This document shows, piece after piece, positions 1 to 5,151 of a DNA stretch of 6,036 bases; position 1 is the stretch's first letter; every line of letters starts with the position of its first letter. The notes under the pieces are model-generated. The model was given only the letters and a program-made list of their open reading frames with translations, made no database searches and was not told the DNA's origin. This DNA comes from Candidatus Apopatocola equi. Its GTDB lineage: Bacteria; Bacillota; Clostridia; Oscillospirales; Oscillospiraceae. The stretch is taken from NCBI GenBank assembly GCA_018065965.1, contig JAGHSH010000189.1:1-6036 (forward strand), given 5' to 3'. A program made the position numbers and the translations under genes.

Positions 1-1941
1 GGCATAGTAGGTATAGCCCTTCTTGGAGCTGCGCTTGAGGATGCGGCTGCCGCAGCGGGGGCATTTGCCGGGCATCTCCACCACCAGCGGCTTGGTAAAG
101 CTGCATTCGGGGAAGCCGGGGCAGGCCAGGAAACGGCCGAAGCGGCCGGACTTGATGACCATCTTCCTGCCGCAGACATCGCACTTTTCCTCGGTCTCCT
201 CAGCGGGAATGCGGATATAGATGCCCTCCAGCGCCTCCTCGGCGCCCTCAAGCTCCTTCTCAAAGCTCCGGTAGAAATCCCCCAGCAGCTCCTTCCAGGA
301 CACCTCGCCCGCATCCACCTGATCCAGCTTATCCTCCATATTGGCGGTAAACTTCAGATCCACGATGTCGGGGAAGAAAGTCTCCATGACCTTATCGGTG
401 ATCGTTTCGCCCAGGGAGGTGATCTTCAGATACTTGCCCTCCTTGGCCACATATTCCTTGCCGGTGATATTCGTGATGGTGGGTGCGTAGGTAGAGGGGC
501 GGCCGATGCCCTTCTCCTCCATGGCGCGGATGAGGGTGGCTTCCGTGAAGCGGGCCGGAGGGGAGGTGAACTGCTGCTCCCGATCCAGCTTCCGCAGGCA
601 GAGCGTTTCGCCCTCCTGCAGATTGCTCAGGGGCTTCTTCTGCACCTCTTCCTCGTCCTCGTCGCTCTTTTCCTCATAAACGGCGGTGTAGCCGGGAAAC
701 TTCATCTCGGAATAGCTGGCGCGGAAATGGTGATCGGCGCTCTCCGCGTCCACGATTACATTATCATAGACGGCGTTGGACATCTGGCAGGCGGTGAAGC
801 GGCCCCAGATGAGCCGGTAAAGCCGATACTGCTCCGCGGTCAGATCCTTGCGCACGATCTCAGGGGAAAGGCGCACATCGCTGGGGCGGATGGCCTCATG
901 GGCGTCCTGAGCACCGGCCTTGGTACGGAAGGAGCGGGGCTTGCCGGGATAGTACGCTTCGCCGTAGCGTTCGCGGATATAGCTGGCGGCAGCCGCGGTC
1001 GCATCGTCGGAGAGACGGAGGGAGTCGGTTCGCATATAGGTGATAAGACCCACGGTGCCGCGTCCCTCGATGTCCACGCCCTCATACAGCTGCTGCGCCA
1101 CGCTCATGGTGCGTCTGGGCGGCATATTCAGCCGACGGCTGGCCCCCTGCTGAAGGGTGGAAGTGATAAAGGGGGGAGATGGGCTCCGCTGCCGCTCCCC
1201 GCGCTTGACGGAATGCACCGTCCAGGGCGCGCTGCTCACATCGGCGCTGACGGCGTTGACCTCCTCCTCGCTGTGCAGCTCCCGCTTCTTATCCCCGTCG
1301 CCGTAATAGCGCACGGACATGGTGGTCGCGGAATTGCTCCGGGAGAGCTTTGCATCCAGATGCCAGTATTCCTCAGGCTTGAAGGCACGGATCTCCCGCT
1401 CCCGATCCAGCACCAGCCGCAGGGCGGCGGACTGGACACGTCCGGCAGAGAGGCCGCGCTTCATATGCTTCCAGAGCAGCGGGGAAATCTGATAGCCCAC
1501 GATGCGGTCCAGAATGCGCCGGGCCTGCTGGGCGTCCACCAGATTCCGGTCGATGTCCCGAGGGGCGGCAATGGAAGAGAGCACCACGTTTTTGGTGATC
1601 TCGTTGAAGGTCACCCGGCGCGCCTTTTTGGAATCCAGTCCCAGCAGCTCCATGAGATGCCAGGAGATCGCTTCGCCCTCTCGGTCAGGGTCGGTTGCGA
1701 GATAAACGGTCCTGGCGGCTTTGGCCCGGCGCTTCAGCTCCTCAATGAGCTCCTCCTTGCCGGGCACGGGCAGATAATTGGGCTCGAAGCCGTTTTGGAT
1801 ATCCACGCCGAGCTTGCTCTTGGGCAGGTCGCGGAGGTGGCCCATGCTGGCCACGACCTTATAGCCGCTGCCCAGATATTTTTCAATGGTTTTGGCCTTT
1901 GCGGGTGACTCCACAATGACCAGATCGGTTTTTGCAGCCAT
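1..1941 (-). CDS. topA: DNA topoisomerase I (type IA), C-terminus cut by window edge
   Basis: TopA relaxes negatively supercoiled DNA by cutting one strand through a 5'-phosphotyrosine link and passing the other strand. The frame is open for 647 codons from the ATG at 1941 to base 1. Seen: an N-terminal Toprim domain with VIVESPAKAK (E11 the likely catalytic Glu) and the metal-binding DPDRE at residues 84-88; the active-site motif GLITYMRTDS with nucleophile Y302; an acidic insert, SDEDEEE, in the central region; and a C-terminal C4 zinc ribbon (C587, C590, C607, C613). A second ribbon begins at C627 and C630 and runs off the edge. Family members usually have roughly 690 or more residues, so probably only a few dozen are missing. 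The start is supported by GTGAGG about 7 bases upstream. It is the last visible gene of the methyltransferase-dprA-topA operon, beginning 7 bases after the dprA stop. No internal stop or frameshift was found on a codon-by-codon read. Confidence 0.97.
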   Translation of the reverse strand, partial: MAAKTDLVIVESPAKAKTIEKYLGSGYKVVASMGHLRDLPKSKLGVDIQNGFEPNYLPVPGKEELIEELKRRAKAARTVYLATDPDREGEAISWHLMELLGLDSKKARRVTFNEITKNVVLSSIAAPRDIDRNLVDAQQARRILDRIVGYQISPLLWKHMKRGLSAGRVQSAALRLVLDREREIRAFKPEEYWHLDAKLSRSNSATTMSVRYYGDGDKKRELHSEEEVNAVSADVSSAPWTVHSVKRGERQRSPSPPFITSTLQQGASRRLNMPPRRTMSVAQQLYEGVDIEGRGTVGLITYMRTDSLRLSDDATAAAASYIRERYGEAYYPGKPRSFRTKAGAQDAHEAIRPSDVRLSPEIVRKDLTAEQYRLYRLIWGRFTACQMSNAVYDNVIVDAESADHHFRASYSEMKFPGYTAVYEEKSDEDEEEVQKKPLSNLQEGETLCLRKLDREQQFTSPPARFTEATLIRAMEEKGIGRPSTYAPTITNITGKEYVAKEGKYLKITSLGETITDKVMETFFPDIVDLKFTANMEDKLDQVDAGEVSWKELLGDFYRSFEKELEGAEEALEGIYIRIPAEETEEKCDVCGRKMVIKSGRFGRFLACPGFPECSFTKPLVVEMPGKCPRCGSRILKRSSKKGYTYYA

Positions 1942-1952
1942 TCTATCCTCAC
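1942..1952 (-). promoter_or_regulatory. Ribosome binding site of topA, overlapping the dprA stop
   Basis: Minus-strand AGTGAGGATAG precedes the topA ATG. GAGG (1950-1947) is the likely anti-16S contact, and the TGA of dprA (1951-1949) lies inside the same element. Ribosomes finishing dprA would therefore stop exactly where topA initiation is loaded, which suggests translational coupling. In the broken dprA frame, ribosomes stop at 2062 instead, about 120 bases earlier. Confidence 0.7.
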
Positions 1953-2254
1953 TTAGTTTTCAGTACATATCGTTTACCGGGTCTGGACACGACCAGACCG
2001 CGAATGGTCAACATGGTCAGCTCCGCCATGGTCTTGGCGGCGGAAAAACCTGTGGCGGCGATCAGTTCATCCGCTTGTTTCTCCCCCTCCCGGAGCAGCC
2101 GCAGCAGCGCCAGCTGATCGGGCGTGGCGCCTCCGAAGAGTTCCTCGACAGGTCTTTCCTCGGCTTTGGGAGCTTCTTCCTCCGCCGTTTCTCTCTCCCC
2201 GTTAATATAGTCGTTTGCTTCCTGCTTGTCAACGGGGGATTCTGACAGCTCATA
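1949..2254 (-). pseudogene. dprA: DprA C-terminal linker and winged-helix domain, in a shifted frame
   Basis: This stretch continues dprA but in a different frame from the Rossmann core. That frame is open from 2290 down to the TGA at 1951-1949. It reads as an acidic Glu-rich linker (for example TAEEEAPKAEERPVEELFGG) followed by a domain with the pattern of the DprA winged helix: TPDQLALLRLLREGEKQADE, then LIAATGFSAAKTMAELTMLT, then IRGLVVSRPGKRYVLKTK and stop. There is no independent start codon with a good ribosome binding site, so it would be made only if ribosomes or RNA polymerase slipped, or if the break is a base-call error. Its stop overlaps the topA ribosome binding site, which is where an intact dprA would be expected to end. 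I infer one ancestral gene rather than two. Whether the break is real cannot be decided from sequence alone. Confidence 0.85.
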
Positions 2255-3150
2255 GGGGCGTCTGATTCTGCCGGAGGCGCGGGGTCGATCTCAAAAAGTC
2301 CCGCATACTCCTCCAGAATTTCGGCGCCGCTGCTCACCAGCCGTGCGCCCTCCCGGATGAGGGCATTGCTGCCCGCGCAGTTGGGATTATCCGCGTTGCC
2401 GGGTACGGCGAAGATGTCCCGCCCCTGCTCCAGAGCAAGGGCGGCGGTAATCAGAGCGCCGCTTTTCGCCGGAGCCTCCACCACGCAGACGCCGCAGCAG
2501 AGGCCGCTGATGATCCGGTTTCGCCGGGGAAAGTCCGCGCCCTTGCTGCCGGGGGGAAATTCGCTGAGGATGCAGCCCGTTGCAGCCGCGTCCCGGATGA
2601 GAGCGGCGTTTTCCGCCGGGTAATCCACATCGATGGCCGTGCCCAGCACGCCCACGCAGCAGCCCCCGCCCATCAGTGCGCCCCGGGCGGCAGCGGCGTC
2701 GTTGCCCTTTGCCATACCCGTGACCACGGCGGCGCCGGCCTTTGCCAGCTGATAGCCCAGATCGGCGGCCATCTTTTCCCCGTAGGGACTGGATTTGCGG
2801 GTGCCCACCAGAGCAATGGCGGGCATATCGTCCAGCGGCGGCATGTGCCCCCGGACATAGAGCACCTGCGGCGCGTCATGGAGCTGACTCAGGCGCTGGG
2901 GATAGTCCCCATCGGCGGCGGTGAGAATACGGATACCCCGATCCTGACAGGCCGCCAGAATACGGCTCGCCTCCGCGCAGCTTTTGTTCATCAGTGCGTC
3001 CTTGTCCTTCGCGCTTAGGGACTCGATGGCGTCATAGGCGCTGCGGGTGGCAAAATACACCTCCAGCGGCCCGCCGAGAGCCTCCACGGCGGCTTTGGCC
3101 GCTCCGGCGCTCAGACCCCGCAGAGAAGATAGCCAGACCCAGTATTTCAA
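2062..3150 (-). CDS. dprA: DNA-processing protein DprA, frame-disrupted before its C-terminal domain
   Basis: DprA binds single-stranded DNA entering the cell during natural transformation and loads RecA on it; in non-competent bacteria its role is less clear. Residues counted from the TTG at 3150. Residues 1-60 resemble the helical N-terminal region. The Rossmann-like core follows with LVGTRKSSPYG (114-124), TGMAKGNDAAAARGAL (144-159), DVDYPAEN (174-181), FPRRNRIISGL (207-217), KSGALITAALALEQGR (229-244) and VPGNADNPNCAGSNALIREG (249-268). Up to about residue 299 the protein reads as DprA. The last 63 codons are instead Arg/Lys-rich and unlike the family, because the true winged-helix domain lies in another frame (separate entry). 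Restoring one base gives 400 residues, a normal DprA length. The core departs from the usual GIDxxAH pattern, with N150 and A155 where Ile and His are expected. The start is uncertain: TTG at 3150 has no good ribosome binding site, whereas CTG at 3159 does. Confidence 0.9.
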   Translation of the reverse strand: MKYWVWLSSLRGLSAGAAKAAVEALGGPLEVYFATRSAYDAIESLSAKDKDALMNKSCAEASRILAACQDRGIRILTAADGDYPQRLSQLHDAPQVLYVRGHMPPLDDMPAIALVGTRKSSPYGEKMAADLGYQLAKAGAAVVTGMAKGNDAAAARGALMGGGCCVGVLGTAIDVDYPAENAALIRDAAATGCILSEFPPGSKGADFPRRNRIISGLCCGVCVVEAPAKSGALITAALALEQGRDIFAVPGNADNPNCAGSNALIREGARLVSSGAEILEEYAGLFEIDPAPPAESDAPMSCQNPPLTSRKQTTILTGREKRRRKKLPKPRKDLSRNSSEAPRPISWRCCGCSGRGRNKRMN

Positions 3151-3158
3151 TGCAGCCA

Positions 3159-3174
3159 GAAGCGCTCACCTCCC
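3159..3174 (-). promoter_or_regulatory. Ribosome binding site of dprA, pointing to a CTG start
   Basis: On the minus strand GGGAGG (3174-3169) overlaps the final codons and TGA of the methyltransferase gene. The nine bases 3168-3160 separate it from CTG at 3159, which is normal spacing. The TTG at 3150 would be 18 bases away, which is too far for efficient use. Starting at CTG adds three residues and gives an N-terminus MAALKYWVWLSSL, matching the common xALKYW opening of clostridial DprA proteins. The in-frame TGA at 3168-3166 rules out any earlier start. Confidence 0.55.
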
Positions 3175-3924
3175 GCTCTGTTTTTTCATTTCCCACATGA
3201 TCACGCCGGCCGCCACCGCGGCGTTCAGGGATTCGCTGTCGGGAGCCATGGGGATGATCAGCTCCCCGGTGCAGAGCTCCAACAGCTCCCGGCTGAGACC
3301 GTGCCCCTCGTTGCCCACCGCCACGGCGCAGCGGGAGAGACTGTAGTCCCCGATGTCCCGGGCGCGGTCGCTGAGCGCAGCCCCGTAGAGCGGAAGCTCC
3401 CAGTCTGCCAGCAGCGCGGGAAGCTCCCGGCGCTCGATGAGGGCAAAGCGCTGCCGGAACATAGCGCCCATGGTGGAGCGGACGGTCTTTGGGTTATAGG
3501 GGTCGGCGCACTCTCCGCAGAGCAGCACAAGATCCATGCCGAAGGCCGCCGCCGTGCGCAGCACCGTGCCAACGTTGCCGGGATCCTGCACGTTCTCCAG
3601 CACCATCACCCGCTCCGGCCTCTCCGGCAGCGCCTTGCTGTTCTGCCGGACGGAAAAGACCGGGCCGGGGCTGTTCTCCAGCGGGGAGACATAGCGCAGC
3701 AGCTCCCGGTCGATCAGAGACGCCTGCACCCCGGCGGGGAGCTCCCCTGCCGTGTTCTCGGTCGTGAGAACATGGGTGACCTCCGCGCCGAACTGAAGCG
3801 CCTCCCGGAGAAGCTTGATCCCGTCGCAGAGGAATTCCCCCTGCTCCCGTCGGTAGGCCCTGTCTGAAGCAAGGCTGCGGAAGTGACGGATCCGTGCATT
3901 TTTCCGGGAGGTAATGAGTTCCAT
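3166..3924 (-). CDS. SpoU/TrmH-family RNA 2'-O-ribose methyltransferase
   Basis: This is an S-adenosylmethionine-dependent enzyme of the SPOUT (trefoil knot) class that methylates ribose 2'-OH groups in rRNA or tRNA. The 252-residue protein, read from the ATG at 3924, has an N-terminal substrate-binding-like region beginning SRKNARIRHFRSLASDRAYR (about 6-25), as in RlmB/TsnR relatives. All three SpoU signatures follow: motif 1, ENVQDPGNVGTVLRTAAAFG (110-129), with N117 and R123; motif 2, VGNEGHGLS (203-211), with E206; motif 3, IPMAPDSESLNAAVAAG (224-240), with S232 and N234. The frame extends upstream to 3993, but I chose 3924 because GGAG lies 9 bases before it and family similarity begins there. 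It is the first gene of the minus-strand operon, and its last codons contain the dprA ribosome binding site. Its exact RNA target cannot be read from sequence, so no symbol is given; 23S rRNA is the likeliest by homology. Confidence 0.93.
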   Translation of the reverse strand: MELITSRKNARIRHFRSLASDRAYRREQGEFLCDGIKLLREALQFGAEVTHVLTTENTAGELPAGVQASLIDRELLRYVSPLENSPGPVFSVRQNSKALPERPERVMVLENVQDPGNVGTVLRTAAAFGMDLVLLCGECADPYNPKTVRSTMGAMFRQRFALIERRELPALLADWELPLYGAALSDRARDIGDYSLSRCAVAVGNEGHGLSRELLELCTGELIIPMAPDSESLNAAVAAGVIMWEMKKQSGR

Positions 3925-3962
3925 ATCTGTGTACTCCGAATTGCAAAGTATGATTTCGCTAA

Positions 3963-3993
3963 AATATTGGCACGCTGGAAGCGCATTTGTCAA
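3963..3993 (-). promoter_or_regulatory. Candidate sigma-A promoter for the methyltransferase-dprA-topA operon
   Basis: On the minus strand there is a perfect TTGACA -35 hexamer (3993-3988). The AT-rich AATATTTT follows; AATATT (3968-3963) is the best -10 match at reasonable distance, with a 19-base spacer that is longer than the ideal 17. Transcription would begin some 30 bases before the ATG at 3924. The weak -10 keeps confidence low. Confidence 0.35.
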
Positions 3994-4037
3994 GAGGCAA
4001 TTCGTAAATTTTTTGCCGATACCTATTTATATATACC

Positions 4038-4062
4038 TTTTTTCCCCTTACAGGGGAAAAGA
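4038..4062. repeat. Perfect inverted repeat upstream of the DAHP synthase gene
   Basis: TTTTCCCC (4040-4047) and GGGGAAAA (4053-4060) are exact reverse complements around the five-base loop TTACA. A G-T wobble and one more A-T pair extend the arms to 4038 and 4062. No T run follows on either strand, so a normal intrinsic terminator is unlikely. It lies about 65 bases before the DAHP synthase start and directly beside the TA-rich tract. It could be a dimeric regulator's operator or a leader hairpin; the sequence does not decide. Confidence 0.7.
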
Positions 4063-4066
4063 AATC

Positions 4067-4095
4067 TGTACAAGGACGAAAAAAAGTTGTATACT
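4067..4095 (+). promoter_or_regulatory. Candidate promoter for the DAHP synthase gene
   Basis: TGTACA (4067-4072, four of six matches to the -35 consensus) is followed after 17 bases by TATACT (4090-4095, five of six matches to the -10). Transcription would start near 4102, giving a leader of about 25 bases containing the likely ribosome binding site AGGCAGG (4113-4119). The -35 is weak. If this is correct, the inverted repeat at 4038-4062 sits just upstream of the -35, where an activator or repressor might bind. Confidence 0.35.
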
Positions 4096-4127
4096 GGCAG
4101 GAAAAAAGCTCAAGGCAGGTTCTTGCC

Positions 4128-5108
4128 ATGATCATTACCTTACATAAAAGCGCAGACCCCGCACCCCTGCTCGCTTTTCTGCAGGAAGAGGGGATCTGCT
4201 TTGAACAGCGCGGCCATGCGCTGCTGCTCCCTGCCGAACTGCCCGTAGACGCTGCCGCGCTCCGGCGCTTTGCCGCGGTGGACGCCGTGATTGCCGGAGA
4301 CGAGCCCTGTCTCCTTGTTTCCCGCTCTGCTCACGAAGAGGACAGCGTGGTGCGCTTCGGCTCCGCCGCCGTGGGCGGAGGAGCCTTTGCCCTGATGGCC
4401 GGCCCCTGCTCCGTGGAGAGTGAGGAGCAGCTGCTCACCGTTGCCAAAGCCGTGAAAGCTGCCGGAGCCACAGTGCTGCGGGGAGGCGCTTATAAGCCCC
4501 GCACCTCTCCCTACGCCTTTCAGGGGCTGCGGCAGGAGGGGCTGCGGCTGCTCTCGCTGGCCAAAGCGGAGACCGGCCTGCCCCTCTGCTCCGAGGTCAT
4601 GGGCGTGCGGGAGCTGGAATACTTCGACGATATTGACATTCTGCAGATCGGCGCAAGAAATATGCAGAACTACGATCTGCTCCGGGAGGCTGCCCGCACT
4701 CGCAAGCCCATTCTGCTCAAGCGCGGCCCGGCCGCCACGGTGCGGGAGTGGCTGCTGAGCGCCGAGTATATTCTTGCCGGGGGCAACGAGCAGGTCATTC
4801 TCTGTGAACGGGGCGTCCGCGGCTTTGACAGCGCCACCCGTTATACCTTTGACCTCTCGGCCATCCCCCTTGCCAGGGAGCTGACCCACCTGCCCGTGAT
4901 CGCCGATCCCAGCCATGCCACGGGTCTGGCCTCTCTGGTGCCCGCCGCTTCGCTGGCGGCGGCAGCCGCCGGCGCGGACGGACTGCTCATAGAGGTCCAC
5001 AACGACCCGCTCCACGCCCGCAGCGATGCTCTGCAGGCTCTCTCCTGTGAGGAGTTTGCCGCCCTTGCTCCTCGCATCGAAAGAGTCCGCCAGGCAGCAA
5101 GGCCGTGA
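4128..5108 (+). CDS. aroF: 3-deoxy-7-phosphoheptulonate (DAHP) synthase, type Ib
   Basis: This enzyme condenses phosphoenolpyruvate with erythrose 4-phosphate to give DAHP, the first step of the shikimate route to aromatic amino acids. The 326-residue protein has an N-terminal segment of about 80 residues, in the place of the ferredoxin-like regulatory domain of Thermotoga-type enzymes. The TIM barrel follows: ALMAGPCSVESEEQ (88-101), RGGAYKPRTSPYAFQGL (118-134), LQIGARNMQNYDLL (172-185), KPILLKRG (193-200), CERGVRGFDSATRYTFDL (226-243), LPVIADPSHATG (255-266) and GADGLLIEVHNDP (282-294). The four metal ligands known in the family map to C94, H263, E289 and D300. Phosphate and PEP contacts are expected at R118, K123, R125, K198 and R228. 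The ATG at 4128 follows AGGCAGG. The aminotransferase gene begins 43 bases downstream with no terminator seen between, so the two are probably co-transcribed. The N-terminal domain is divergent, so feedback control is only a possibility. The symbol varies between genomes. Confidence 0.95.
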   Translation: MIITLHKSADPAPLLAFLQEEGICFEQRGHALLLPAELPVDAAALRRFAAVDAVIAGDEPCLLVSRSAHEEDSVVRFGSAAVGGGAFALMAGPCSVESEEQLLTVAKAVKAAGATVLRGGAYKPRTSPYAFQGLRQEGLRLLSLAKAETGLPLCSEVMGVRELEYFDDIDILQIGARNMQNYDLLREAARTRKPILLKRGPAATVREWLLSAEYILAGGNEQVILCERGVRGFDSATRYTFDLSAIPLARELTHLPVIADPSHATGLASLVPAASLAAAAAGADGLLIEVHNDPLHARSDALQALSCEEFAALAPRIERVRQAARP

Positions 5109-5137
5109 GCGCCGCCCTTTCCACGACATTATTATCC

Positions 5138-5144
5138 GGAGGAG
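5138..5144 (+). promoter_or_regulatory. Strong ribosome binding site of the aminotransferase gene
   Basis: GGAGGAG lies seven bases before the ATG at 5152 and fixes that start. The 43-base gap after the DAHP synthase stop contains no hairpin with a T run, consistent with a shared transcript. Confidence 0.75.
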
Positions 5145-5151
5145 AATAGAT

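Larger units (their letters stand above)
3925..4127. promoter_or_regulatory. Divergent intergenic region between the two operons
   Basis: These 203 bases separate divergent starts and are clearly more AT-rich than the flanking genes. I see no convincing small gene. The short frames crossing it extend the methyltransferase upstream or overlap the DAHP synthase start and resemble nothing known. The region holds the ribosome binding site of the methyltransferase (GGAG 3937-3934), candidate promoters in both directions, an alternating TA tract (4028-4035) and a perfect inverted repeat (4040-4060). I see no T-box or other recognisable leader. Confidence 0.75.

Noticed and set aside
727..1908. A 393-codon open frame on the plus strand opposite topA
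   Set aside because: It is antisense to a conserved, intact topA with all catalytic motifs. The sequence is His/Gly/Leu-rich with no recognisable domain, a usual shadow in GC-rich DNA.
1886..2245. A 119-codon plus-strand frame across the dprA-topA junction
   Set aside because: It overlaps the winged-helix segment of dprA and the topA start on the other strand, and has no good ribosome binding site or recognisable similarity.
2230..2260. Programmed -1 ribosomal frameshift site in dprA
   Set aside because: The C runs on the coding strand do not form a canonical X XXY YYZ heptamer in the correct phase. I saw no clear downstream pseudoknot, so a simple indel is preferred, though not proven.
3301..3867. 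A 188-codon plus-strand open frame
   Set aside because: It is opposite the SpoU methyltransferase, which carries all three family motifs; treated as a shadow.
4038..4062. Inverted repeat as a rho-independent terminator
   Set aside because: No T run follows the stem on either strand, and no gene ends toward it because both neighbours diverge from this region.
3883..4147. Small plus-strand frames crossing the divergent intergenic region
   Set aside because: They begin inside the methyltransferase gene on the other strand, run through promoter-like AT-rich DNA, and overlap the DAHP synthase start out of frame.
4140..5129. A 329-codon minus-strand open frame
   Set aside because: It lies opposite the DAHP synthase gene, which has complete family motifs and a ribosome binding site; the antisense product resembles nothing.
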